DNA of 64,000 nucleotides from Ramlibacter humi (GCF_004681975.1 NZ_SMLK01000001.1:434001-498000); one strand, 5' to 3'; shown: positions 17,874 to 27,672, numbered from the stretch's first letter. Translations and numbers: made by a program. Notes: generated by a model from the letters alone, not told the origin.

Positions 17874-18779
17874 ATGGCCACACCTACGCTGAATTACGTA
17901 CCGTGCCCCGACCCGCAGGGCGGGCACCGCATGGCGTATTGGTCATGGGGCGACGCGGATGCATCGCGCGTGGTCGTGTGCGTGCACGGGCTCTCGCGCC
18001 AGGGTCGCGACTTCGACGTGCTGGCGCAGGCGCTGGCGGAGCGCAGCCCCGGCCCCATCCGCGTGGTGTGCCCCGACGTCGCCGGCCGCGGCAAGAGCGA
18101 CTGGCTGAAAGACCCGATGGGCTATGGCGTGCCCACGTATGCCGCCGACATGCTGGCGATGCTGGGGCAGCTGCACGCGCAGTCGCCGATCCAGGACCTG
18201 TCGTGGTTCGGCACCAGCATGGGCGGGCTGATCGGCATGGCGGTGGCGGGCTCGCCGAACCTGCCGCTGCCTTCGCCCGTCAAGCGCCTGCTGCTCAACG
18301 ACGTGGGGCCGGTCGTGCAGTGGGAAGCCATCCGCCGCATCAGCGGTTACATCGGCAACACCGGCCGCTTCGATTCGGCCGAGCAGGCGGCGCAGGCGAT
18401 GTGGACCATCTCCACCAGCTTCGGGCCGCACACGGCGCAGCAGTGGCTGGCGCTGTCGCAACCCATGGTGCGGCCGCTGCCCGAGGGCGGCTTCACGCTG
18501 CACTACGACCCCGCCATCGGCGAGCCGATCAAGGCGCTGACCGAGGAGCAGGCCGCGCAAGGCCAGGCGGCAGTGTGGGCGCTCTATGACCGCATCACCG
18601 CGCGCACGCTCATCACCCGCGGCGCGCAATCGGACCTGCTCTCTCGCGAGACCGCGCAGGAGATGACGCGCCGCGGCCCGCGGGCCGAGGTCGTCGAGTT
18701 CGAAGGCGTGGGCCACGCGCCCACCTTCGTCGCCGAAGGCCAGGTGCGCGTCGCGGCGGACTTCCTGCTGAAACCATGA
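17874..18779 (+). CDS. Alpha/beta hydrolase
   Basis: 301 residues. Alpha/beta hydrolase fold with the oxyanion-hole VCVHGLSRQGRDF, CPDVAGRGKSDWL, the nucleophile elbow GTSMGGLIG (Ser115) and the catalytic His281 in VEFEGVGHAPTF. No signal peptide. It could be an esterase, lactonase or PHB-oligomer hydrolase; position beside 3-hydroxybutyrate dehydrogenase (divergent) hints at short-chain ester metabolism but does not prove it. Its TGA overlaps the relA ATG (ATGA), so relA translation depends on it. Confidence 0.9.
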   Translation: MATPTLNYVPCPDPQGGHRMAYWSWGDADASRVVVCVHGLSRQGRDFDVLAQALAERSPGPIRVVCPDVAGRGKSDWLKDPMGYGVPTYAADMLAMLGQLHAQSPIQDLSWFGTSMGGLIGMAVAGSPNLPLPSPVKRLLLNDVGPVVQWEAIRRISGYIGNTGRFDSAEQAAQAMWTISTSFGPHTAQQWLALSQPMVRPLPEGGFTLHYDPAIGEPIKALTEEQAAQGQAAVWALYDRITARTLITRGAQSDLLSRETAQEMTRRGPRAEVVEFEGVGHAPTFVAEGQVRVAADFLLKP

Positions 18780-20980
18780 AGCGCGAACTGGCCGAACCCG
18801 CGCAGGGCGGCCCGGTTCCCGAGCTGATCGCGGCGACCGAGCAGGCCTTGCCCCACCAGGCGAACGCGCTGGCGCGGGCGCGCAGCTTCGCCGAACCCTT
18901 CATCGCCGGCGAGACGCTGGACACGGGCGAGAACACGCTGGCGCATGCCGACGCGGTGGCGGCCATCCTGAAATCCATGGGCGGCTCGGAAGCCATGCAG
19001 GCGGCCAGCTACCTGGTGTACGCGTGCCAGCACCTGAACAAGCCACAGGAGATCATCGCCAAGGCTTTCGGCGAAAGCTACGCGGCGCTGGCGGTGGAGA
19101 CCACCGCGCTGGTGCGCGTGCAGCGCCAGGCGCGCACCGCCGAAGAGGCTTCCCGCGTCGACGATCCCAAGGCGCAGACCGAGAACGTGCGCAAGATGCT
19201 GCTGGCGTTCTCGCGCGACCTGCGCGTGGTGATGCTGCGGCTGGCTTCGCGCTTGCAGACGCTGCGCTTCCATGCGGCGCAAAGGAGCGCGGCGCCGCCC
19301 AGCGTGGCGCGCGAAGCGCTGAGCGTTTTCGCGCCGCTGGCCAACCGCCTGGGCATCTGGCAGCTGAAGTGGGAGATGGAAGACCTGGCCTTCCGCTTCC
19401 TGGAGCCGCAGACGTACAAGGAAGTGGCGCGCCTGCTGGACGAAAAGCGCGTTGAGCGCGAAGCCTTCGTCGAGCAGCTGCGCCAGCGCCTGGAAGCCGA
19501 GCTGAAGGCGCAGGGCATCGCCGCGCAGGTGCAGGGCCGGCCCAAGCACATCTACAGCATCGTCAAGAAGATGCGCGGCAAGTCGCTGGACTTCGCCAAG
19601 GTGTTCGACGTGCGCGCGCTGCGGGTCATCGTGCCGGAGGTGCGCGACTGCTACGCCGCGCTGTCCTGGGTGCACCAGGAATTCGAGCCGATCACTTCCG
19701 AGTTCGACGACTACATCGCCAAGCCCAAGCCCAACGGCTACCAGTCGCTGCACACGGTGGTGCGCGATGCGGCGGGGCGGCCGATCGAGATCCAGATCCG
19801 AACGCAGGCCATGCACGAGCACGCCGAGCACGGCGTGGCGGCGCACTGGGCATACAAGGAAGCGGGCGCCAAGGGCTACTCGGGCGTGGCGGCGGCGGGC
19901 GAGTACGACGCCAAGATCGCGGTGCTGCGCCAGCTGCTGGCCTGGGAACGCGACCTGGCCGGCGCCAGCGATGGCTTGTTCGAGGACCGCATCTACGTGC
20001 TGACGCCCCAGGCCGCCATCGTCGACCTGCCGCGCGGCGCCACGCCGGTGGATTTCGCGTACACGCTGCACACCAACCTGGGCCACCGCTGCCGGGGCGC
20101 GCGAGTGGACGGCGCGATGGTGCCGCTGAACACGCCGCTGCAGAACGGCCAGACCGTCGTCATCGTCGCCGCGAAAGAGGGCGGGCCTTCGCGCGACTGG
20201 CTCAACCCCGAACTGGGGTTCCTCGCCAGCCACCGCGCCAAGGCCAAGGTGCGCGCCTGGTTCAACGAGCAGTTGCGGCACGAGACCGTGGCACGCGGGC
20301 GCGAGCTGGTGGAAAAGCTGCTGCAGCGCGAAGGGCGCACGGCGCTCAAGCACGGCGACCTGGCGGCGCAACTCGGATTCAAGACCGCCGACGACCTGTT
20401 CTTCGTGGTGGGCAAGGACGAGTTCTCGCTGCGCAACATCGAGACCCTGCTGAACCCGCCGGAAGCGCCGCTGCCGCCGGACGAGTACCTGCTGCTGAAG
20501 AAGGCCAAGGGCGGCGAGAAGGGCGCGACGAAGGGCGGCGTGCTGGTGGTCGGCGTCGATTCGCTGATGACGCAGCTGGCGCGCTGCTGCAAGCCGGCGC
20601 CGCCGGACCGCATCGCGGGCTTCGTCACGCGCGGCAAGGGCGTCAGCATCCACCGCACCGATTGCAGCAACTTCCGCGAGATGGCCGCGCGCAACGGCGA
20701 ACGGGTGATCGAAGTGGAATGGGGCCGGCCGCGCGCGGACGGCGCCGCGGTCTACCCGGTCGATGTGTCCGTGGAGGCGACCGACCGGCAGGGGCTGCTG
20801 CGCGACATCTCGGAAGTGTTCGCCAAGGAGAAGATGAACGTCATCGGCGTGCAGACGCAGTCCGTCAAGGGCACGGCCTGGATGACATTCACGGTCGAGA
20901 CCACCGATTCGCAGCGGCTGGTGCGCGTGCTGGGACTGGTGCGCGAAGTGACCGGCGTGCGCGCGGCGCGGCGGCGCTGA
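18776..20980 (+). CDS. relA: RelA-type GTP pyrophosphokinase ((p)ppGpp synthetase)
   Basis: 734 residues. The N-terminal HD-like domain (~45-170) has lost the metal-binding His-Asp pattern (ACQHLNKPQE where a hydrolase has LHDVVEDT), so it should not degrade (p)ppGpp. The synthetase domain has RPKHIYSIVKKM and EFDDYIAKPKPNGYQSLHTV; the acidic EFDD is the mark of monofunctional RelA as opposed to RXKD of bifunctional enzymes. A TGS domain (IYVLTPQAAIVDLPRGATPV), helical and zinc-finger regions (QLARCCKPAPPD) and a C-terminal ACT domain follow. It is activated by uncharged tRNA on stalled ribosomes. Overlaps its neighbours by 4 bases upstream and 1 base downstream. Confidence 0.95.
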   Translation: MKRELAEPAQGGPVPELIAATEQALPHQANALARARSFAEPFIAGETLDTGENTLAHADAVAAILKSMGGSEAMQAASYLVYACQHLNKPQEIIAKAFGESYAALAVETTALVRVQRQARTAEEASRVDDPKAQTENVRKMLLAFSRDLRVVMLRLASRLQTLRFHAAQRSAAPPSVAREALSVFAPLANRLGIWQLKWEMEDLAFRFLEPQTYKEVARLLDEKRVEREAFVEQLRQRLEAELKAQGIAAQVQGRPKHIYSIVKKMRGKSLDFAKVFDVRALRVIVPEVRDCYAALSWVHQEFEPITSEFDDYIAKPKPNGYQSLHTVVRDAAGRPIEIQIRTQAMHEHAEHGVAAHWAYKEAGAKGYSGVAAAGEYDAKIAVLRQLLAWERDLAGASDGLFEDRIYVLTPQAAIVDLPRGATPVDFAYTLHTNLGHRCRGARVDGAMVPLNTPLQNGQTVVIVAAKEGGPSRDWLNPELGFLASHRAKAKVRAWFNEQLRHETVARGRELVEKLLQREGRTALKHGDLAAQLGFKTADDLFFVVGKDEFSLRNIETLLNPPEAPLPPDEYLLLKKAKGGEKGATKGGVLVVGVDSLMTQLARCCKPAPPDRIAGFVTRGKGVSIHRTDCSNFREMAARNGERVIEVEWGRPRADGAAVYPVDVSVEATDRQGLLRDISEVFAKEKMNVIGVQTQSVKGTAWMTFTVETTDSQRLVRVLGLVREVTGVRAARRR

Positions 20981-22206
20981 TGGCGGAGCTGCTGCTGCGC
21001 AATGTGCGCTTGCCGCGGGACGGCGCGGCAGTGGACGTTCGCGTGGAAGGCGAGCGCATCGCGGCCGTTGCGCCGGATCTCGCGCCCCGCGAAGGCGAAG
21101 AGGTGATCGAAGGCAAGGGCGGCTTGCTGCTGCCGGGCTTCGTCGAATCGCACGCCCACCTGGACAAGACCTTGTGGGGACTGCCCTGGCGGTCGCATGC
21201 GGCGGGTGGCCGGCTGGAAAACCGCATCGAGGACGAGCGGCGGTTCCGCGCGGAAAGCGGACACGACGCGGGGCGGCAGGCGATGGCCCTGGCGCTGGCG
21301 TTCCTGGAACGCGGCACGACGCGCATCCGCACGCACGTGGACGTCGACACCGGCGCCGGCTTGCGGCACCTGCAAGGCGTGCTCGAAGCGCGGCAGCGGT
21401 TGCGTGACGTGATGGAACTGCAGGTGGTCGCGTTCCCGCAGTCCGGATTGCTGATGCGGCCCGGCACCGCTGACCTGCTGCGCGCCGCGATGCGCGAGGG
21501 TGCCGAAGTGCTCGGCGGGCTGGATCCGCAGGGCATCGACGGCGATGCGGCGGCTTCGCTGGACCTGCTGTTCGGTATCGCGGACGAGGCCGGCTGCGGG
21601 CTCGACATCCACCTGCATGAACCCGGCGAGGGCGGTGCGCGCACGCTCGATGCCATCCTCGATCGCGTCCAGGCGCTTGGCTTGCAGGGACGAGTCGCGA
21701 TCAGCCACGGCTTCTGCATCGGTGAGGTCGAGGCGCCGCGTCGTGCCGCGTTGCTCGACCGCATGGCGCGGCTGCAGATTGCCGCGGTGACCGTCGGCAC
21801 ACCGTATCGCGGCGTGCCGTCTTTGCTGGAGTGCCGCGAAGCGGGCGTGGTGCTGGCCGCCGGCAACGATGGCATCCGCGATGCGTGGACGCCCTACGGC
21901 TCGCCCGACATGCTGGAGCGCGCGATGCTGGTGGGCTGGCGCAACAACCTGCGCCGCGACGAGGAGCTCGGTTTCGCGTTCGATGCGGTGACGTCTCAAG
22001 GTGCGCTCGCTTGCGGCTTCAGCGACTACGGCCTGCAACCCGGCTGCATCGCCGACCTGGTGGTGGTGGATGCGCGGCACGTGCCTGAGGCGGTGGTGGT
22101 CCGTCCGCGGCGGGAACTGGTGATCTCGCGCGGCCGGATCGTGGTGCGCGAAGGAGTGCCTTCAGCCTCTGCTACAATTTTGGGCTTCAACACCCCAGGC
22201 GCGTAG
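20980..22206 (+). CDS. CodA-like amidohydrolase; 3' end overlaps tRNA-Val
   Basis: 408 residues, starting in the relA stop (TGATG). Metal-dependent amidohydrolase with the binuclear-site motifs FVESHAHLDKTLWG, RTHVDVD, LDIHLHEPG, ISHGFC and AAGNDGIRDAWTPYG; the HAHLDK and ND..D..PYG forms are closest to the cytosine deaminase/CodA group. Substrate is not decided by sequence. The last four codons and the TAG stop lie inside tRNA-Val (22197-22206), and the residues before them (SASATILGF) are encoded by what looks like the tRNA promoter, so the C-terminal tail is probably non-functional. The next protein genes encode an ABC importer that might carry its substrate. Confidence 0.88.
   Translation: MAELLLRNVRLPRDGAAVDVRVEGERIAAVAPDLAPREGEEVIEGKGGLLLPGFVESHAHLDKTLWGLPWRSHAAGGRLENRIEDERRFRAESGHDAGRQAMALALAFLERGTTRIRTHVDVDTGAGLRHLQGVLEARQRLRDVMELQVVAFPQSGLLMRPGTADLLRAAMREGAEVLGGLDPQGIDGDAAASLDLLFGIADEAGCGLDIHLHEPGEGGARTLDAILDRVQALGLQGRVAISHGFCIGEVEAPRRAALLDRMARLQIAAVTVGTPYRGVPSLLECREAGVVLAAGNDGIRDAWTPYGSPDMLERAMLVGWRNNLRRDEELGFAFDAVTSQGALACGFSDYGLQPGCIADLVVVDARHVPEAVVVRPRRELVISRGRIVVREGVPSASATILGFNTPGA
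22173..22178 (+). promoter_or_regulatory. Candidate -10 (TACAAT) of tRNA-Val
   Basis: TACAAT (5 of 6) lies within the last codons of the amidohydrolase gene, 18 bases before the tRNA 5' end, a normal distance for a tRNA leader. The -35 is unclear. The local drop in GC supports a non-coding role for this stretch. Confidence 0.5.
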
Positions 22207-22273
22207 CTCAGCTGGTTAGAGCACCACCTTGACATGGTGGGGGTCGTTGGTTCGAGTCCAATCGCGCCTACCA
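22197..22273 (+). tRNA. tRNA-Val (GAC)
   Basis: 77 bases with encoded CCA. Acceptor AGGCGCG pairs fully with CGCGCCT; D arm GCTC/GAGC; anticodon stem CCACC/GGTGG around loop TTGACAT, anticodon GAC; T arm GTTGG/CCAAT around TTCGAGT. Reads Val codons GTC/GTT. The 5' ten bases are also the last codons and stop of the amidohydrolase gene. Confidence 0.97.
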
Positions 22274-22325
22274 TCTCCTTTCCCGGAGATGGCACCCCGG
22301 CACCTCTGCCGGGAAAATTTTTCCC
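22271..22325 (+). terminator. Double hairpin and terminator after tRNA-Val
   Basis: The first hairpin, CCATCTCC (22271-22278) with GGAGATGG (22285-22292), a perfect 8-bp stem, begins with the CCA of the tRNA. The second, CCCGGCA (22296-22302) with TGCCGGG (22307-22313), is followed by AAAATTTTT and is a good intrinsic terminator. The remaining bases to 22516 hold no gene I can support and presumably the transporter promoter. Confidence 0.75.
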
Positions 22326-22516
22326 TCCGATGCCCTGACGAGCGCGCCTCGCTCAGCGCTGCGTCATCCTTCCGTCCGCCCCGCGCGCCGATCAACTCGG
22401 CCTTGCAAACGCCGTGCCCGGCCGCCGGAAAACGCCCCCAAGTTGCGCGCGCAGGCGTACGCTATCCGGAATGCTGCGGGCTGCGCTCCGGCATGCAACA
22501 ACAAGGAAGAATGATC

Positions 22517-23728
22517 ATGCAGTTCGATCGTTTCCACCTTCTCCCAGCCTTGTTCGCAGCGGCCGTGTTCGCCGCGCCGGCCGCTCCGGCCCTCGCGCAG
22601 GACGTGCTGCTCGGCGCTTCGGTTCAGCTGACCGGCCCCCTCGCCAACACCGGCCGCTACTACCGCGACGCCTACCAGCTCGCGGTCGATCGCATCAACG
22701 CGGCGGGCGGCGTGAAGGTCGGCGGCCAGCCGCACAAGCTGGCGCTCAAGATCTACGACAACCAGTCCGACGTGAACCTGTCGGTGCGCCAGTACACCCA
22801 GCTGGTGTCGCAGGACAAGGTGAACCTGCTGCTCGGCCCCTTCGCCAGCAATTTCGCGCTGGCGGACTCGGCGGTGTCCGAGAAGTACAAGATCCCGATG
22901 GTGCAGGGCGGCGGTGCGTCGGACGAGATCTTTTCGCGTGGGTTCAAGTACGTTTTCGGCACGCTGGCGCCGGCCAGCGACTACTTCGGCAGCACCGTCG
23001 AGATGATGAAGGCGCTGAAGCCGCCGCCGAAATCCGTCGCGCTGCTCTACGCCGACGATTCGTTCGACGTTTCCGTGGCGAAGGGCACGCGGCCGCTGTT
23101 GAAGAACGCCGGGCTCACCCCCGCCATGGACGAGCGCTACAGCAGCAACACCAGCGACTTCAGCTCGCTTCTGTCGCAGATCAAGGCCAAGAACGTCGAC
23201 GCGGTGCTGGTGGCCGGACACGAGACCGAGATCCTGAACTTCGTGCGCCAGGCCAAGAGCCTGGCGGTCGCGCCCAAGCTGTATTCGTTCACCGTCGGCG
23301 TGCCGAGCGAGGACTTCCGCAAGGCGCTGGGCAAGGACGCCGACTATGCGTTCGGCATGACGGCGTGGCTGCCGCATCCGGCGCTGAAAGACCGCTGGTT
23401 CGGTGACGCCGACCAGTTCGCCAAGGAATACAAGGCCAAGTACGGCTACGACCCCGACTACCACGCCGCATCCGGCGCTGCCGACGTCGCCGCGCTGGCA
23501 CAGGCGATGGAAGATGCGGGCAGCCTCGAGCCGCAGAAGGTGCGCGACGCGCTGGCCAGGATCAAGTTCGACAGCCTGTACGGCCCGGTGGCGTTCGGCG
23601 CCAACGGCCAGATCAACCTGCCGCAGGTGGTGGTCCAGGTGCAGGGCGGCCAACTGGCCGAGGTGTTCGACGGCAAGGCCTTCGTGACCCAGCCCAAGTT
23701 CCCCATGCCGGCCTGGAACGCCCGCTGA
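22517..23728 (+). CDS. Branched-chain amino acid-type ABC transporter, substrate-binding protein
   Basis: 403 residues. A signal peptide (MQFDRF...AAPALA, ~28 residues) precedes a type I periplasmic binding fold of the LivJ/LivK (Peripla_BP_6) family: [50 protein letters not shown] 22517 is chosen over 22511 because AAGGAAG (22503-22509) is then 7 bases away. It heads a complete importer (binding protein, two permeases, two ATPases). Ligand is open: branched-chain amino acids, amides, urea and aromatic compounds are all used by this family. The CodA-like amidohydrolase upstream may be a clue. Confidence 0.92.
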   Translation: MQFDRFHLLPALFAAAVFAAPAAPALAQDVLLGASVQLTGPLANTGRYYRDAYQLAVDRINAAGGVKVGGQPHKLALKIYDNQSDVNLSVRQYTQLVSQDKVNLLLGPFASNFALADSAVSEKYKIPMVQGGGASDEIFSRGFKYVFGTLAPASDYFGSTVEMMKALKPPPKSVALLYADDSFDVSVAKGTRPLLKNAGLTPAMDERYSSNTSDFSSLLSQIKAKNVDAVLVAGHETEILNFVRQAKSLAVAPKLYSFTVGVPSEDFRKALGKDADYAFGMTAWLPHPALKDRWFGDADQFAKEYKAKYGYDPDYHAASGAADVAALAQAMEDAGSLEPQKVRDALARIKFDSLYGPVAFGANGQINLPQVVVQVQGGQLAEVFDGKAFVTQPKFPMPAWNAR

Positions 23729-23752
23729 ACGCCCGCCGCCACGGAACACGCC

Positions 23753-24616
23753 GTGGATCTGCTCGCGCAAGTCCTCGTCAACGGCATCCTGCTGGGCGGG
23801 CTGTACGCGATCATGGCGCTGGGCCTCGCGCTGGTCTGGGGCGTGCTCAACATCGTCAACCTGGCGCACGGCGCCTTCATCATGCTGGGCGCCTATTGCT
23901 CCTGGCACTTGTTCCGCTACCTGCACGTCGACCCGTTCCTGGGGCTGCCGATCACCGCGGCCGTGATGTACGCGGTGGGCTACCTGCTGCAGCGCGGCCT
24001 GCTGAACCTGATCGTCCGCGCGCCGATGTTCAACACGCTGCTGCTCACCTTCGGGCTGGAGGTGGTGCTGACCTACCTCGCGCAGCTCGCGTTCTCGGCG
24101 GACTTCCGCACGATCAACCCGCCGTATGCCGGCGAGCAGCTGCAATGGGGGCCGGTGGTGCTGCCGGTGGCGCGGCTCGGCGCGTTCGCCGGCGCGCTGG
24201 TGCTGACCTTCGGCATGTGGCTGTTCCTGCTGCACACCCGGCTGGGGCGCGCCATCCGCGCGACCGCCCAGAACCTGGTCGCCGCGCGCCTGTATGGCGT
24301 GGAGCCGCGGCACCTGTACGCGACGACGTTCGCGATCGGCATCGCGCTGGCCGGTGCTGCGGGCGGGCTGTACGGCGTGGTGTCGCAGATCAACCCGTAC
24401 ATCGGCGCGACGCTGACCGCCAAGTCGTTCGCGATCTCGATCATCGGCGGGCTCGACAACCCGCTGGGCGTGCTGGTCGGCGGCCTCTTCCTGGGCATCG
24501 TCGAATCCTTGACCACGCTGTACATCGGCCCGACCTTCGCCGATGTCGCGAGCTTCGGCATCCTGGTGCTGGTGCTGATCGTGCGGCCCACGGGCCTGCT
24601 GGGGAAGACCGCATGA
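23753..24616 (+). CDS. livH: LivH-type ABC permease
   Basis: 287 residues with GTG start. About eight membrane helices; family motifs ILLGGLYAIMALGLALVWGV, NIVNLAHGAFIMLGAY and the cytoplasmic coupling loop GRAIRATAQNLVAARLYGVE with the conserved EAA-like segment. Forms the inner-membrane channel with LivM. No strong ribosome site is seen before the GTG, 24 bases after the binding-protein stop. Overlaps livM by ATGA. Confidence 0.93.
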   Translation: MDLLAQVLVNGILLGGLYAIMALGLALVWGVLNIVNLAHGAFIMLGAYCSWHLFRYLHVDPFLGLPITAAVMYAVGYLLQRGLLNLIVRAPMFNTLLLTFGLEVVLTYLAQLAFSADFRTINPPYAGEQLQWGPVVLPVARLGAFAGALVLTFGMWLFLLHTRLGRAIRATAQNLVAARLYGVEPRHLYATTFAIGIALAGAAGGLYGVVSQINPYIGATLTAKSFAISIIGGLDNPLGVLVGGLFLGIVESLTTLYIGPTFADVASFGILVLVLIVRPTGLLGKTA

Positions 24617-25560
24617 AGGCCTGGCAGCGCGCGCTGGTGGTGGTCGCGCTGCTGGTGCTGGCCGGCGTGCCCTGGTATGGCTCGGACGTGCTGCTGCAGT
24701 TCGGCATCAACGCGCTGCTGCTGGCCGTGCTGGCGCAGGGTTGGAACATCATCGGCGGCTACACCGGCTACGCATCGTTCGGCAACTCCGTTTTCTACGG
24801 CCTGGGTGGCTACGGCGTGGGGATCGCGATGCTGCAGTGGCACCAGCCCTTCTGGGGCGGGATGGCCTTCGGCGTGGCGATGGCGCTGGTGTTCGCCTTC
24901 CTGCTCGGCCTGCCGGTGCTGCGGCTGCGCGGCCACTATTTCGCGATCGCGACGCTGGCCCTGGCGCAGGTGATGGCCGCGATCGTCTCCAACGTCCCGC
25001 TCGCCGGCCAGAACATCGGCCTGGTGCTGCCGCCGCTGAACAACGACCGCCTGTTCTACGGCCTGTCGCTGGCGCTGCTGGTGATCGCGACGGTGGTGGT
25101 GTACTGGCTCACGCGCAGCCGCTTCGGCTTCGGCCTGATCGCGATCCGCGAGAACGAGGAAGGCGCGGCGGTGATGGGCGTCAACACCACGCTGTACAAG
25201 GTGCTGGCCTTCGCGCTGTCGGGCGTGTTCTCCGCGCTGGCCGGCGGCATCCACGCCTACTGGATCACCTTCCTCGACCCGGAGAGCGCCTTCGACATCA
25301 GCCTGAACGTCAGGATGATCATCATGACGGTGTTCGGCGGCGCGGGCACCGTGTTCGGGCCCATCGTCGGCGCGTTGTCGCTGTCGGCGATCTCCGAGGT
25401 GCTGTCGAGCGAGGTGACCAGCATCGCCGGCCTGTTCTTCGGGCTGGTCATCGTCGCCGCGGTCGTGCTGATGCCGCGCGGCCTGGCCGACCTGGCGCGG
25501 CGGGTGCGCCAGGCGGGCTGGCGCTACTTCGCGGAGAACGTGCGGGCGAACTGGCTGTGA
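24613..25560 (+). CDS. livM: LivM-type ABC permease
   Basis: 315 residues, about nine membrane helices. Recognised from QGWNIIGGYTGYASFGNSVF, VLRLRGHYFAIATLALAQVM and the coupling loop AIRENEEGAAVMGVNTTLYK. Partner of LivH in the channel. Starts in the livH stop and ends in the livG GTG start (GTGA), so the permease-ATPase block is translationally coupled. Confidence 0.93.
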   Translation: MKAWQRALVVVALLVLAGVPWYGSDVLLQFGINALLLAVLAQGWNIIGGYTGYASFGNSVFYGLGGYGVGIAMLQWHQPFWGGMAFGVAMALVFAFLLGLPVLRLRGHYFAIATLALAQVMAAIVSNVPLAGQNIGLVLPPLNNDRLFYGLSLALLVIATVVVYWLTRSRFGFGLIAIRENEEGAAVMGVNTTLYKVLAFALSGVFSALAGGIHAYWITFLDPESAFDISLNVRMIIMTVFGGAGTVFGPIVGALSLSAISEVLSSEVTSIAGLFFGLVIVAAVVLMPRGLADLARRVRQAGWRYFAENVRANWL

Positions 25561-26287
25561 ACGCGCGGCTCGAAGTCCGGCACGTGACCCGGCGGTTCGC
25601 CGGGCTGGTGGCGGTGCGCGACGTGAGTTTCACGCTGGCCCAGGACGAGATCCTCGGCGTGATCGGCCCGAACGGCGCCGGCAAGACCACGCTGATCAGC
25701 CTGGTCAGCGGCACCATCCCGCCCAGCGAGGGCGAGGTGCTGTTCCAGGGCCATCCGATCAATCGCCTGCCGGCTTTCCGCCGCGCGCGGCTGGGCATCG
25801 GCCGGACGTTCCAGATCATGCAGCCGTTCCCCGGCCTGTCGGTGCAGGACAACGTGGCGGTCGGCGCGCTGTTCGGCCAGGGCGGCGGCGAATCGGAACT
25901 GGCGAAGGCGCGGGAGCAGGCGCGCGAGTGCCTGGACTTCGTCGGCCTGGGCCGGTTCGCCGGCCAGCGCGCCGACGAGCTCGGCGGCCCCGGCCGCAAG
26001 CGGCTGGAGCTGGCCAAGGCGCTGGCGATGAAACCGAAGCTGCTGCTGTGCGACGAGGTGATGGCGGGCCTGAACCACGTCGAGATCGACGAGGTGATCG
26101 GCGTGATCCGCAAGGTGCGGGACCAGGGCATCAGCGTGCTGGTGATCGAGCACGTGATCAAGGCGATCAAGAGCCTGTCGGACCGGCTGCTGGTGCTGCA
26201 CCACGGCGAGAAGATCGCCGACGGCGCGCCCGACGCGGTGCTGTCGGATCCGGCCGTGGTGCAGGCCTACCTCGGCAAGAGGCGCGC

Positions 26288-26291
<4 letters not shown>
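25557..26291 (+). CDS. livG: LivG-type ABC ATPase
   Basis: 244 residues, GTG start overlapping livM. Walker A GPNGAGKTTL, Q-loop FQIMQPFPGLSVQDNVAVGA, Walker B LLLCDEVMAGLN with catalytic Glu, and the switch His in VIEHVIKAI. The signature motif is not LSGGQ but LGGPGRKRLELAKAL, a GRKRLE form known in some LivG-like proteins; the Pro after Glu of Walker B is Val. The Q-loop and switch are intact, so it should hydrolyse ATP. Works as a heterodimer with LivF. Confidence 0.93.
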
Positions 26292-27019
<728 letters not shown>

Positions 27020-27084
27020 CGCGCAGGCGTGCAGTGCGCGCGTCGGTAAGGGTTGACCCGTGGCACGAGGTGCAGCACGCTCCC

Positions 27085-27107
27085 TAGAATCTGCTGCAAC
27101 GCAACAG
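27085..27107 (+). promoter_or_regulatory. phaR -10 element and candidate PhaR operator
   Basis: TAGAAT (27085-27090) is followed directly by CTGCTGCAACGCAACAG (27091-27107), where transcription would start. PhaR of other bacteria autoregulates and binds CTGC/GCAG-type TGC-rich sites, so this is a candidate autoregulatory operator. The -35 is not evident. Confidence 0.35.
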
Positions 27108-27135
27108 TGCCGCCCCGCTACCAGGAGTCCCGTCC

Positions 27136-27672
27136 GTGACCAGCAAGAAAGCCGCACCGAACGCGCAACCCGCGCAGCGCGTGATCAAGAAGTACCCCAA
27201 CCGGCGGCTGTACGACACGGACACGTCCTCGTACATCACGCTGGCGGAAGTGAAGCAGCTGGTGATGGACAGCGAGCCGTTCACCGTGCGCGACGCCAAG
27301 TCCAACGAGGACCTCACTCGCAGCATCCTGTTGCAGATCATCCTGGAGGAAGAGACGGGCGGCGCGCCGATGTTCAGCGAGGCGGCGCTGGCCAACATCA
27401 TCCGCTTCTACGGCCACGCGGCGCAGGGCTTCATGGGCAGCTACCTGGAGAAGAACGTCCAGGCGTTCACCGACATCCAGGCCAAGCTGGCCGAGCAGTC
27501 CAAGACGCTGACGCCCGAGATGTGGGCGCAGTTCATGAACATGCAGAACCCGCTGATGCAGGGGATGATGGGCAGCTACGTCGAGCAGTCCAAGAGCATG
27601 TTCGACAAGATGCAGGAACAGATGCAGAAGCAGACCGAGCAGATGCTCGGCGCCTTCCTCGGCAAGCGCTGA
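27136..27672 (+). CDS. phaR: Polyhydroxyalkanoate synthesis repressor
   Basis: 178 residues, GTG start with AGGAG 8-9 bases upstream. The N-terminal DNA/PHB-binding domain is unmistakable: VIKKYPNRRLYDTDTSSYIT, VRDAKSNEDLTRSILLQII; the following PHB-accumulation domain and a Met/Gln-rich coiled-coil tail (MFDKMQEQMQKQTEQML) complete it. PhaR senses PHB granules, releasing phasin and its own promoter when polymer is present. No phasin or PHB synthase is adjacent; 3-hydroxybutyrate dehydrogenase is 9.4 kb upstream. Confidence 0.95.
   Translation: MTSKKAAPNAQPAQRVIKKYPNRRLYDTDTSSYITLAEVKQLVMDSEPFTVRDAKSNEDLTRSILLQIILEEETGGAPMFSEAALANIIRFYGHAAQGFMGSYLEKNVQAFTDIQAKLAEQSKTLTPEMWAQFMNMQNPLMQGMMGSYVEQSKSMFDKMQEQMQKQTEQMLGAFLGKR

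Noticed and set aside
25980-26080. LivG as a dead ATPase because LSGGQ and the Walker B proline are missing
   Set aside because: The GRKRLE signature and DEVMAGL form occur in functional LivG-like proteins; Walker A, Q-loop and switch His are intact.
27050-27080. Possible sigma-54 promoter (TGGCACG) before phaR
   Set aside because: The -12 GC element is not at the required distance; a sigma-70-like TAGAAT explains initiation better.
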